A DNA stretch of 49,520 nucleotides from a virus, in the IMG/VR virus record IMGVR_UViG_3300045120_000487, positions 1-49,520 of that record. One strand, 5' to 3'. Position 1 is the stretch's first letter. Each line of letters opens with the position of its first letter. This document shows positions 19,801 to 26,898 of this stretch, one piece after another. The position numbers and the translations under genes are program-made. The notes beneath the pieces are model-generated. The model saw only the letters and a list, made by a program, of their open reading frames with translations, did not search any database and was not told the DNA's origin.

Positions 19801-21599
19801 GTCCCCGGTTGCACCACCATGCCGGGCGAGACCTCTGTGCCAGTGGGAGTATCGAACGGTTTCCAAGGCGCTGCGACTGGCTTGCCGTAATCGGCCATGC
19901 CCTCGTCGGTAACCGGCTCCATAGCCTGAGCCGTGTAGCCCTTCGGAGGCGTTACAGGGGTACCGTCAAAGCCCTGGAGATCCTTGGGATCGACGTAGTA
20001 ACGCCCCGGCTTGTAGTCGGCGTACTTGACGCCTTTGACTTGCTCGTAGATCTTGGTCTTGTTCGGGCCCGCTTCCAGCCAGCGGTAGTAGGACTTGGCC
20101 GGCAATGGCCGGTTGATGTCCCCGAACTTGGAAGAGAACGAGTTCCTGTCGACGTGCTCGGGCAATAGCTCGACGTAGTCCCCGGCCTCGCCATGAATGA
20201 CCCGGCTGTAGCCCCTGCCGATGACTGTCCCGTCTTTGAGCATGACCGGCTGATTGCCTACGGGGTAGCCGTTCTCGCCAGCGTTGGAGAAGCTCGTGGG
20301 GCCAGGGGCAGGCCTGCCAGTGGGCGGAGGCGCAGCACCGGGAGTCTCCGCCGGGGCCACGCCTCCTGTCTCGTCCGTCAGACCCACGAACTTCTTCATG
20401 CGGGCCATGACTGCCGGGTCACCCAGGTCGAAGACCTTGACGCCCTGTGCTCGAGCCAACCGGATGGCCTGTCCTGTACCGCCCCCGCCTTTGCCACCAG
20501 GCGTCCAGGCCAGCACGAAGTCTGACGGTGAGTTCAGGTCCTGGCCCAGCACCTGGTGAGAGTTCCGGGCGTGCAGCTTGCGCGCACCCTGGGTCACCGC
20601 TCCCCAGTTGGGATGGTGCTGGGCTGCCAGGTCCATCGCTTCTTTCGACGGGTTCGGGATATAGCCAGACCCGGTCCGGCCCTCGTAGCCACCCCACGGG
20701 AGGTAGATCTCGTGATTGCCGCCTGCGCCTGCTTCGAACGCTGAGTCCGCTCCCTTGGCTGCCCCCGACCTGAGCGTGAAGCCCTGTTCGTTGAGCTTGG
20801 ACGCAATCTGCGTCATGATCCCCTGGATCTCCGGAGGCGTCTCTCGAGATCCGATGCCGGTATAGAACTTCTTCTTGCCTGCTGTATTGGCATACGCGAC
20901 AGACGGCGGAGAGATGCGATCCATGGTCTCCAAGCCGGTATCGAGTGCGGCGGTACCGGCTTTCTTGGCCAGCGGGATCGCATGCCCAACGTTCTGGACT
21001 CCGAGACCGGCTACTGCCCCCAGGGCTGCCCGCCCTGGATCTATTTCACCGGTCTCGGGATCTCGTCCAGCAAGCTCAGCGCCCTGGACTGCGCCGAGCC
21101 CCTGGTTCATGGCCTCGATCCCGACCTTGGCCGGGCGGGCAAGCCGGGCTGCGGGGCCCAGCGCTTCTAGGACTTTGCCAGCCGCAGCTGGCGTATACGT
21201 GACCGGGTCTAACGCCGTGCCAGCGGCGAAGCCGGCCAGTGTACGGGGCGTGATATTGACCGGCCCGGCCTGGAACAAGGACTGGTCAGGGATCCGGTTC
21301 ATCCCTGGCAGCTCAGTGGCATCGACGTGCCGCTGGCCAGTGAGGCCCTCACCAGCTGCGCGCACGACGTCTGGATGAGACAGGAGCCAGGGCAGGGCTC
21401 CAGACGGATTAGCTGCACCAAGGAGTCCCAGGTACCCGCCGGGCCCCTGGTCTACATCCTGTCCAGCCTGGACTGCCCCGGCCCTGATCGCGTTGCCTGG
21501 TCTCCCGACAATGTCTGCGATGCCCATGCCGGCATCCAGCGGGGAGAAGAGCTTGGCTCTCTCCATCGCCTGACGGGCCAGGTCTAGAAGCTCAGGCAT
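16854..21599 (-). CDS. Polyvalent virion protein with SLOG and ASCH domains (1581 aa)
   Basis: This is the first and longest gene of the late block. Residues 1-235 are Ala/Gly/Pro-rich and contain AGTALDPVTYT, which resembles the 844-aa internal protein. Residues about 245-405 match the phage SLOG (DprA/YspA-like Rossmann) family: FYTGIGSRETPPE, then TLRSGAAKGADSAFE. Residues about 735-850 resemble an ASCH domain (FRSAMSFPYNGKQRPGV, TTRWPQH, PGDVVEVTG). The last 450 residues are charged and helical. Proteins stitching several such domains are known as polyvalent proteins and are thought to enter the cell with the DNA and counter host defences. Delivery here is inference. No clear Shine-Dalgarno precedes the ATG. 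Confidence 0.82.
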   Translation of the reverse strand: MPELLDLARQAMERAKLFSPLDAGMGIADIVGRPGNAIRAGAVQAGQDVDQGPGGYLGLLGAANPSGALPWLLSHPDVVRAAGEGLTGQRHVDATELPGMNRIPDQSLFQAGPVNITPRTLAGFAAGTALDPVTYTPAAAGKVLEALGPAARLARPAKVGIEAMNQGLGAVQGAELAGRDPETGEIDPGRAALGAVAGLGVQNVGHAIPLAKKAGTAALDTGLETMDRISPPSVAYANTAGKKKFYTGIGSRETPPEIQGIMTQIASKLNEQGFTLRSGAAKGADSAFEAGAGGNHEIYLPWGGYEGRTGSGYIPNPSKEAMDLAAQHHPNWGAVTQGARKLHARNSHQVLGQDLNSPSDFVLAWTPGGKGGGGTGQAIRLARAQGVKVFDLGDPAVMARMKKFVGLTDETGGVAPAETPGAAPPPTGRPAPGPTSFSNAGENGYPVGNQPVMLKDGTVIGRGYSRVIHGEAGDYVELLPEHVDRNSFSSKFGDINRPLPAKSYYRWLEAGPNKTKIYEQVKGVKYADYKPGRYYVDPKDLQGFDGTPVTPPKGYTAQAMEPVTDEGMADYGKPVAAPWKPFDTPTGTEVSPGMVVQPGTDPGPNPFAGRSYQDLSRDEITQANQWAKAKVAFDNAQKTPASIEDPRSPDYANEDLISKQDVEAHLGDEDNWDPRGYTTEQGDIIDQEGLTAEQAQARWPDAHKSPLGQEPVPVTDDLPLLDQPDKPGIAPDDGRPHKFRSAMSFPYNGKQRPGVTSKTTLEAITKGERTSTTRWPQHQGAQNWINTEPGDVVEVTGARGERIRLRVTGKNPIDLSKASPDELEAWSKAEGWSVEAGKNLAKNGPGIQVHYEYLGPSAGPDARPIYNEMGRVLGNPKVETKKVARRDPLDAKWQAEQRKTEAKNRQSWIDTAWMDKPGNNGPPVSKPSGYVAEPMYPNEFPPEYDWEDPSLATGSTTPPKAAGSPPPNISTSEEPMGPNWARLSVRGGGPRENLPPSSQFMDLDPEDSIYAQKLLAQVMDYESGMPQGDIFLEGEPPKPGEPDTRVPTTQQGFEPLTADEYLDEPMRAEGDDTRSPLRRGMVRQLAPFDIQEGGREGPPQIGPVGAVKGAVGAMPGFRAESEAHIGTGKAGDTAKSLEGQRYRRVTRARAIQLATEELARVGGDARKSHWYQEVLDNMIRAETAKYDKYGKPKPRIDPDTGEPMTMRWEGETKDAILHESFPSLVSRVADKEGKYKDGYGPAYDKWARPDTDVAGWENTPYGQDFLRKIARDILTAAGKNVGKSERDLAKAMIWKKAQEMATWANPDNMEHNVAVRRRPKVNKSEAAKRDDELSGYAEEDSRTLSEDATDEEIANIASDYRGDAHETDPDKPSYAGGEDDERSYSQAPKRPDPNESQDAFEYRELTRRREADRKYLIDLGNASKEHGYFKDVYDKKTGEPIEDSEGRRVKRRVAFSEEDVRKQIEATRRRIERATRLLSKMDVPVEKRIDPDTGELLNPTDESRSTVKATPTLKREGVPREQGQTVEQDTDYFKQKMREIIAVMERMAPGRGEFVEAPARKTWESYMQGRLQRLMQGQDAA

Positions 21600-21613
21600 G
21601 TGACAGGGATTGC

Positions 21614-21634
21614 CGGGGTGTCTGTCTCACCCCG
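21614..21634 (-). promoter_or_regulatory. Hairpin in the 5' leader of the late operon
   Basis: CGGGGTG at 21614-21620 and CACCCCG at 21628-21634 are perfectly complementary around a 7-base loop. On the minus strand the hairpin ends about 15 nt before the ATG of the 1581-aa gene, where no Shine-Dalgarno is visible. It could modulate ribosome access or bind a protein. This is inference from structure and place. Confidence 0.5.
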
Positions 21635-21753
21635 ACATCCGTGACTCACAGTACACGATGCATGGCTACCTGTGAACTGTGATAGGCGGTAGGTACCAGA
21701 AGACACAGAGGCACAACACTCTTTGCTTTCCGGAGGCCTACTGAGTACTAGGA

Positions 21754-21764
21754 TACTCGCTAGG
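21754..21764. repeat. TACTCGCTAGG direct repeat, copy 1
   Basis: This 11-bp sequence recurs exactly at 21970-21980 in the same intergenic region. Copy 1 also forms an imperfect palindrome with the adjacent GAGTA at 21743-21747. It may be an operator or a promoter -10 segment. Confidence 0.5.
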
Positions 21765-21826
21765 CGTGGAACGCTCGTATCAGGCCGGGCCCCTGACTCA
21801 CTTCGTTCGTCGCGTTCAGAGTTCCT

Positions 21827-21887
21827 GTGATGGGGCATACCGTCCCGTTAGGGTTCTTTACGACCCTAAGCCTGGCTGCCCCATCAC
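21827..21887. repeat. Nested perfect inverted repeats (11-bp outer, 7-bp inner)
   Basis: The outer arms GTGATGGGGCA (21827-21837) and TGCCCCATCAC (21877-21887) pair perfectly. Between them the inner arms TTAGGGT (21848-21854) and ACCCTAA (21863-21869) pair around an 8-base loop. The two stems are separated by internal loops of 10 and 7 bases. No T-run follows on either strand, so it is not a simple terminator, and tRNA signature arms are missing. It may be a structured leader RNA, a protein-binding cruciform or part of a replication origin. Confidence 0.75.
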
Positions 21888-21969
21888 CCTGCCCTCTTCC
21901 CCAAAGTACTGAACCCGACCTCGAGCCTGTCAAGTCTCGAATGCGTCACAGAAATTACCGTGCACTGGG

Positions 21970-21980
21970 TACTCGCTAGG
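21970..21980. repeat. TACTCGCTAGG direct repeat, copy 2
   Basis: This is the second exact copy of the 11-bp sequence found at 21754, lying 38 bp before the first early start codon. Here it runs into TAGTAG, and the GCTAG core also occurs before the polymerase gene (24437-24441 region). It may overlap the early promoter. Confidence 0.45.
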
Positions 21981-22018
21981 TAGTAGCATGACCCCCTCCA
22001 CTGGAGGTAGAAGGCTGT

Positions 22019-22384
22019 ATGCCATTCGTTCCCAACGACCCAGCCGAGTCCCGTCGCATCGTCAGGCAAAGCCTGCTGAGCACCGTGGGACGGCTGTACT
22101 GCAACGACCCGAAGACACCTGAAGAGGCAATCGCTATTGCCCGCACCTGGGAAGCGTACGTCTATGAAGACGCTCCCCCGCTGCAACAGTTCACAGCCAA
22201 TGGCTCACCTGTGATGGTCGCGCCTGCGTCTACGCTCGTGTGTGCTGAGTGCGGGAACCCGCTCACGCCCGTGGCGTTCAAGACGGGCAACACCTGGCCT
22301 GTCGAGCAGCTGGCGAGTCAGGGGCAGACTAAATACGGCAGAGTGCTCTGCAAGCAACACTACTTCGGCAAGAAACCAGCATGA
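22019..22384 (+). CDS. First early gene: hypothetical protein with CxxC motif (121 aa)
   Basis: The ATG at 22019 follows GGAGG about 12 nt upstream. The N-terminal 60 residues are helical and charged. The C-terminal part contains VCAECGNPL and VLCKQHYFG, which could form a single zinc-ribbon (C-x2-C then C-x2-H). Its stop overlaps the helicase start (ATGA). As the first gene of the early block it may help initiate replication or take over the host, but no family is recognised. Confidence 0.75.
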   Translation: MPFVPNDPAESRRIVRQSLLSTVGRLYCNDPKTPEEAIAIARTWEAYVYEDAPPLQQFTANGSPVMVAPASTLVCAECGNPLTPVAFKTGNTWPVEQLASQGQTKYGRVLCKQHYFGKKPA

Positions 22385-23277
22385 CACTGCGCCCGTCACT
22401 TGACAGGGTCCTGTCCGAGGCACAGAACGCACGGCAGAACCCTGGCATGTTGCATGGCCTGCTGACGGGCCTCCCCTCTTTAGATCGACGCCTGCGCGGG
22501 TTGCGCGGGTTCATCCTGTGTGGTGCTCGCCCGTCCATGGGCAAGACCACGCTCTTGCAGACGGTCATCAAGAACATCTGCGAAGAGAGCGTGAAGACCG
22601 GCGAGCCACGCACAGTCGGCTTCTTCAGTGCCGAGATGAGCAAGGACGACTTGACCCGCCGGTGGCTGTGCATGCTCTCAGATGTCCGGGCAGAGGACCT
22701 GGACACCGGCATGCTGGAGGCACAGGACTGGCAAGCCTTGAACGATGCCGCTCGTGAGATAGAGCGCTGGCCCTTACTGATCGAGGACCAGCGATCGCCC
22801 ACTCTGGACTACGTCGGCTACACCTTTCAGCGCTGGGTTCAGGAGGCCGGTGACTCGCTCAGCCTGATCGTCGTTGATCACCTGGGCGAGATCACCGTCC
22901 CTGGTGCCAAAAGCGATTACTGGGCCACGACCCAGGTGGCATCGATGCTGTCTGATGCCTCAGAGGAACTCCAGATCCCGGTCCTGGCTGCTGCACAACT
23001 CAGCCGGAAAGTGGAAGACCGGGACAACAAGCGCCCTCAGTTATCTGACTTCCGAGACTCGGGCAAGGTCGAAGAGAAAGCCACGTCTGCGCTGCTGCTT
23101 TACAGACAGGCGTACTACGAGGCACAGAAGACAGGGGGCGAAGTGGGCACCGCGCCCATGGAGATCATCGTCGCCAAGGGCAGGAACACGGGTACGGGGA
23201 CCGCCCTCGTAGACTTCGTGCCCGAGTACCCGCGTATCGAGCCACACGTCAACGGCAAGCTGCCAAAGGGGATCTGA
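22381..23277 (+). CDS. DnaB-type replicative helicase, ATPase domain only
   Basis: This 298-aa protein is a RecA-fold helicase core. Walker A is GARPSMGKT at residues 48-56, Walker B is SLIVVDHLG near 163, and LSRKVEDRDNKRPQLSDFRD is the strongly conserved DnaB signature containing the arginine-finger region. The DnaB N-terminal domain that contacts primase is missing, as in several phage helicases (usual full length about 450 aa). It unwinds the fork for the polymerase and primase encoded 1-4 kb downstream. It is coupled to the next gene by TGATG. Confidence 0.9.
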   Translation: MTLRPSLDRVLSEAQNARQNPGMLHGLLTGLPSLDRRLRGLRGFILCGARPSMGKTTLLQTVIKNICEESVKTGEPRTVGFFSAEMSKDDLTRRWLCMLSDVRAEDLDTGMLEAQDWQALNDAAREIERWPLLIEDQRSPTLDYVGYTFQRWVQEAGDSLSLIVVDHLGEITVPGAKSDYWATTQVASMLSDASEELQIPVLAAAQLSRKVEDRDNKRPQLSDFRDSGKVEEKATSALLLYRQAYYEAQKTGGEVGTAPMEIIVAKGRNTGTGTALVDFVPEYPRIEPHVNGKLPKGI

Positions 23278-23705
23278 TGCCACGTATCGAAGGGACACCG
23301 GTCCCCAAGCCCGTCTCTACGAAGGCCAAGGTGCGCCGGGGCAAGACCCGGGCGTATGCCATGGAGAAGCGACTCGAGCAGGACTTCAGACAGGCCGGAG
23401 ACACAGGGGCGAAGCGGTCCCTGGCCTCCGGAGCATATAAGGGTATCGGCCAGGACGGGGACGTGACGGCCTCCGAGTTCCTGGCCGAGGCCAAGAACTA
23501 CACGCCCATCATGCTCCGGGGGTCAGAGACCCTGCCCTTGAGACTCAAGTGGCTCTATGGGCCGGAAGGCGTGATCAAGCAGGCCAAGGCTCTTGGCAAG
23601 CCCGGTCTTGTCGTGATGCAGCCCAAAGCCCACGATTACAAAGTCGTGGTCATGGACTATGACCAGTTCCTGGCCCTCTTCGAGCGCTGGAACAGAGGTG
23701 ACTGA
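23277..23705 (+). CDS. PD-(D/E)XK nuclease, Holliday-junction-resolvase-like (142 aa)
   Basis: This small basic protein has the endonuclease-fold pattern: helix AYAMEKRLEQDF, then GDVTASEFLAEAKNY giving Asp followed by E-x-K on the second strand, and a C-terminal strand-helix (GLVVMQPKAHDYKVVVMD). That arrangement is typical of Hjc-like resolvases and other PD-(D/E)XK phage nucleases. It lies in the replication cluster between helicase and polymerase. It could resolve branched replication or recombination intermediates. The fold is likely, the exact substrate unproven. Confidence 0.78.
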   Translation: MPRIEGTPVPKPVSTKAKVRRGKTRAYAMEKRLEQDFRQAGDTGAKRSLASGAYKGIGQDGDVTASEFLAEAKNYTPIMLRGSETLPLRLKWLYGPEGVIKQAKALGKPGLVVMQPKAHDYKVVVMDYDQFLALFERWNRGD

Positions 23706-23778
23706 TCGTGCATTGGTGTGGGTCATGTTCGCGGTGCTCTTTGCTATGGCCATCTACGTCTTGTGGATTCCAAGATGA
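23698..23778 (+). CDS. Tiny single-span membrane peptide (26 aa)
   Basis: A GTG overlapping the previous stop opens a 26-codon frame ending in an ATGA junction with the next gene. After MTDRA the peptide is almost wholly hydrophobic (LVWVMFAVLFAMAIYVLWIP), a clean single transmembrane helix. Exact coupling on both sides argues that it is real despite its size. Similar small phage membrane peptides act as toxins, holin partners or host-takeover factors. Nothing more specific can be said. Confidence 0.5.
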   Translation: MTDRALVWVMFAVLFAMAIYVLWIPR

Positions 23779-24413
23779 TTGAAGACTCGCTGGTCTCGTC
23801 TATTGCAAGCTTCGGACTTGCCGTGGCCGGGGGCGAATGGCAGATCGCACAAATGGCCCGGGATCACCGGGATGCTGACACATGGAAGTCATGGCGAACA
23901 ATCAATCAGACGCACCCCTCGACGTTCGATGTCTTTGTGGACGACTTCTCCCAGAGACTCCGGACTGGCAATCTCACTGGGGGTGTGTGCTTAGACATCT
24001 CGTCCGGGAAGCTGTTGGATCTGATAGATCTGTTCTCGTGGATGTCCTTGCTGGGATTCGATATCCAGCAGATGACGTTTCTCGGGTATCCAAGACTCAA
24101 GAAGTTCCGGGCCAAGACACGGGACTTCTCTCTGGAAGATCAGCAGCAAGAAATAGTCCGGGCCTTAGCGATTCTGGAACAGAACGGCGAAGCGGACCTG
24201 TTCAACGACGAAGTCCGGGAGATCAAGCCGGAGTTGATCATGGAGCGCTTACCTGACGGCAGAGAGCGTCTCTTAGGCCTGACGCTGTGGGTAAACGGAG
24301 CCCCGCAGCGCAATGTGTTCTCGCCTGAGAAAGCCAACTGGCTGGTGAAGCGCATGCGTGCGCGTAAGACTTACATGACGCGTGAGCAATGGCAGGGTCG
24401 CGGCAATCAGTAA
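23775..24413 (+). CDS. Hypothetical early protein (212 aa)
   Basis: I chose the ATG at 23775 (ATGA overlap) over an in-frame start at 23718 that has no coupling. The protein is helical and hydrophilic, with one hydrophobic stretch LLDLIDLFSWMSLLGFDI. It ends in a basic helix WLVKRMRARKTYMTRE. No catalytic motif or zinc ligand is visible. It lies between a nuclease and the DNA polymerase, so a role in DNA metabolism is possible but not shown. Confidence 0.75.
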   Translation: MIEDSLVSSIASFGLAVAGGEWQIAQMARDHRDADTWKSWRTINQTHPSTFDVFVDDFSQRLRTGNLTGGVCLDISSGKLLDLIDLFSWMSLLGFDIQQMTFLGYPRLKKFRAKTRDFSLEDQQQEIVRALAILEQNGEADLFNDEVREIKPELIMERLPDGRERLLGLTLWVNGAPQRNVFSPEKANWLVKRMRARKTYMTREQWQGRGNQ

Positions 24414-24451
24414 TTACCCACTGACTACCTAGTCCTGCTAGACTGCCGCCG

Positions 24452-26524
24452 ATGGCTACCTACATCGACACTCAAGAGGGGCTGGGGGCAGTAGCACAAC
24501 GACTGCTCCGCCGCAGCAGGGTGTCACTGGATCTTGAGACGACGGGCCTGGACCCGCTCAAAGATCACATCCTGCTGGTGGGCATAGACGAGTACGCCAT
24601 AGACGGACGTCTCGATCTGGCCCCGCTCAAGGCTCTCGTGGAGAGCAACGACATACCCAAGGTCATCTTCAACGCCGCGTTCGACGGCATGTTCCTCCAG
24701 AAGCGGGGCATGCTGCCGTACAGGGTCTTCGACCCCATGATCGCGGCCATGCTGCTCAAGTGCGGGCTGCCCTCAGATAAGGGCACGTTCCGCCTGGAGA
24801 ACCTGCTCAAGGTGTGCCTGGGCATCTCCCTGCCGTCTGGCAAGCATGAGATGCAGATGAGCTTCGTGGGAGTGGACCCTGTGCTATGGGTCCCCAGCCC
24901 CGAGCAGATCGACTACGTGTGTGAGGACACCCGGCATCTGGAGCGCCTCAGCGACTGGATGCAACTCCGCATCGAAGAGCAGGATCTGCTGGCCGTGTGG
25001 CGGCTGGAGAACGCCGTCACCCAGGTGATCGCGCAGGAGCAGATCCAGGGCATACCCCTGAACGTCCCCGCGTACACGAAGGCCGTCGCGGAGTGGCAGG
25101 CCGAGTTCGAGGTGCTGGAGAAAGCGCTCTCGGGGGTCCTGACCCCGCCCATCATGGAAGTCCGGCGTGAGCGCATGGACTCCCTGGCCGAAGCCTTCGA
25201 GGCGTGGCAAGCCGCACACGACGATGCCTGGGCGCTGTGGGACCAGAGTCTCGACCCGTTCCTCAGCAAGGGTGAGCGGCGCAAGGCGCTGCAAGAGCGG
25301 GACCGGCAGTGGCGGACCGAAGGCCATCCCCGGCCAGAGCGTCCCCGGCTGGACAACGAGCCCATCAACCTGGGGTCTAGCCAGCAAGTCCAGCAAGCGC
25401 TCAGGGAACTGGGCATCACGCTGCCCAACAAGAAGCGCAGCACGATCCTGGGGGCCAAGGTCGGTCAACCGGTAGAGATGCAGACCGTGCTCAACCAGCT
25501 GGCCCAGTGGTCGAAGCTGGCCAAGCAGCTGGGGACGTATGGCCCGTCGATGCTGGAGAACATGGACGCTGACGATCGAGTCCGGTGCCGCTTCACCCAG
25601 ATCATCGCCACGGGACGCCGGGCCTCGAGCAAGTTCCACGACGAGAGCCGGGGGACCGCCAAAGGAGCCAATCTCCAGAACTTCCCTGCTCCTAGCAGGA
25701 AGCTAGTTCAACCGGCTCAGGACCGTCGCTTCGTCATTGGCGATTACTCGCAGATAGAGCTTCGCGTCGCTGCCGAGTTCGCCTTGCAGAAAAACCCGGA
25801 AGCACAGGATGCGCTGATCCGAGCGTTCAGGGATGGTCTCGATCCGCATGCTGAAATGGCGGCAGTCGCCTTTGGCCTCGACCTCAAAACGCTCCAGGCG
25901 AGGGTCAAGGCTGGTGACGAGGTAGCCATCAAGCAACGCTGGGCCGGAAAGACCACCAACTTCTCGGCACTGTTCGGGATAGCTGCCAAGACTCTTGCCG
26001 TCCGGATCCACGAGATGATGCTCGCCCAGGATGCTGACTACATGCAACCCCTGACCGAGCAGGATGTCTCGAATGCCAAGAAGCTCTTGGAAGCGTTCCG
26101 GTCTTTGAACCCGACCATCCTGGCCTGCCTGTCTGACTGGCGCAAGCAGGCCATGACCCTGGGCTACACGACCACCATGAGTGGGCGTCGTCGCCACTTC
26201 GATGTCCCCGCCAGATCCGACCCTGATTACTTCGCCGTGCGCGGCAGCATCGAGCGAGAGGCGGGTAATCAGCCTATCCAGGGCACATCAGCCGACATCA
26301 CCAAGCTGGCCGAAGTCCTGATCCAGCGAGCGTTCCACGATTCGGGTGCAGACGCGGTGCTGATCAACTCGGTCCACGACGAGGTCATGGTGGAAGCAAG
26401 CGCACGGTACGCGCAGAAAGCTCGCGTGGTAGTCAGTCACCACATGGCAGCGGCCTACAAGAACTGGGTCAAGCATGTGCCCTGCCAAGCAGAGGTAGAG
26501 GTACAGAGAGAGTGGCGACATTGA
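24452..26524 (+). CDS. polA: Family A DNA polymerase with 3'-5' exonuclease
   Basis: This is a 690-aa T7-like polymerase. The N-terminal DEDD exonuclease motifs are SLDLETTGLD, IFNAAFDGMF and YVCEDTRHL. Palm motif A is VIGDYSQIELR, the O-helix is KQRWAGKTTNFSALFG, and motif C is INSVHDEVMV. In the O-helix the Arg, Lys and Phe positions are kept, but the Tyr equivalent to E. coli Pol I Tyr766 is Phe. An insertion of about 80 residues (around 225-305) enlarges the thumb. No 5'-3' exonuclease domain is present, as is usual in phage enzymes. It is the main replicase. Confidence 0.95.
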   Translation: MATYIDTQEGLGAVAQRLLRRSRVSLDLETTGLDPLKDHILLVGIDEYAIDGRLDLAPLKALVESNDIPKVIFNAAFDGMFLQKRGMLPYRVFDPMIAAMLLKCGLPSDKGTFRLENLLKVCLGISLPSGKHEMQMSFVGVDPVLWVPSPEQIDYVCEDTRHLERLSDWMQLRIEEQDLLAVWRLENAVTQVIAQEQIQGIPLNVPAYTKAVAEWQAEFEVLEKALSGVLTPPIMEVRRERMDSLAEAFEAWQAAHDDAWALWDQSLDPFLSKGERRKALQERDRQWRTEGHPRPERPRLDNEPINLGSSQQVQQALRELGITLPNKKRSTILGAKVGQPVEMQTVLNQLAQWSKLAKQLGTYGPSMLENMDADDRVRCRFTQIIATGRRASSKFHDESRGTAKGANLQNFPAPSRKLVQPAQDRRFVIGDYSQIELRVAAEFALQKNPEAQDALIRAFRDGLDPHAEMAAVAFGLDLKTLQARVKAGDEVAIKQRWAGKTTNFSALFGIAAKTLAVRIHEMMLAQDADYMQPLTEQDVSNAKKLLEAFRSLNPTILACLSDWRKQAMTLGYTTTMSGRRRHFDVPARSDPDYFAVRGSIEREAGNQPIQGTSADITKLAEVLIQRAFHDSGADAVLINSVHDEVMVEASARYAQKARVVVSHHMAAAYKNWVKHVPCQAEVEVQREWRH

Positions 26525-26898
26525 TTGGGGCTATCGCCCTTCTGACCGTGGCGTCTTCGGTCCCAACCCTCGATGAGGGCGTGACAGAACCAACACCAAT
26601 CGCAGAAGACGAGACCACAACCGAGACACCACCCGCTGTCTACGAAGAGCCCTACGGGGTCTGGGACAGGCTGGCAGCGTGCGAGAGCACGAGCAACTGG
26701 AGAGCCAACACGCGCAATGGCTACTACGGGGGCGTGCAGATGGACATGGCTTTCTGGCGCAACCACGGTGGGATGGCTATTGCCTCACGCCCTGACCTGG
26801 CTTCGCGCACGGACCAGATCGCCGTGGCCAAGCGGGGCCAGAGGGTACAGGGCTGGGGTGCATGGCCTGTGTGTAGCCGCAGATTGGGGCTCAGGTGA
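26512..26898 (+). CDS. Secreted Rpf-like transglycosylase (resuscitation-promoting factor domain)
   Basis: A GTG inside the polymerase end opens a 128-aa protein. Residues 1-18 are hydrophobic and signal-like, though without a basic n-region. Residues 20-48 are a Thr/Pro/Glu linker. Residues 49-128 match the Rpf domain closely: VWDRLAACES with catalytic Glu58, NGYYGGVQMDMAFWRNHGG, and QGWGAWPVCSRRLGL. Cys57 and Cys121 are the two disulfide cysteines of the family. Rpfs are lysozyme-like muralytic enzymes of actinobacteria that wake dormant cells. Its stop overlaps the primase GTG (GTGA), so it is expressed with replication genes and not with lysis genes. Confidence 0.88.
   Translation: MATLIGAIALLTVASSVPTLDEGVTEPTPIAEDETTTETPPAVYEEPYGVWDRLAACESTSNWRANTRNGYYGGVQMDMAFWRNHGGMAIASRPDLASRTDQIAVAKRGQRVQGWGAWPVCSRRLGLR

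Larger units (their letters stand above)
21600..22018. promoter_or_regulatory. Divergent control region between late and early blocks
   Basis: These 419 bp hold no convincing gene and separate the leftward late operon from the rightward early operon. They contain a perfect 7-bp hairpin in the late leader (21614-21634) and a 7-bp inverted repeat, TCACAGT at 21646-21652 with ACTGTGA at 21676-21682. They also contain two copies of TACTCGCTAGG (21754 and 21970) and a nested 11-bp plus 7-bp inverted repeat (21827-21887). No textbook -35/-10 pair stands out, so promoters cannot be placed precisely. A regulatory or origin role is inferred from position and structure. Confidence 0.7.

Noticed and set aside
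21827-21887. A possible tRNA at the nested inverted repeat
   Set aside because: Only two stems are present. There is no TTC loop, no D arm and no 7-base anticodon loop, and the length is 61 nt.
24884-25639. 251-codon minus-strand frame inside the polymerase gene
   Set aside because: It is antisense to conserved polymerase motifs, shows shadow composition and has no start context.
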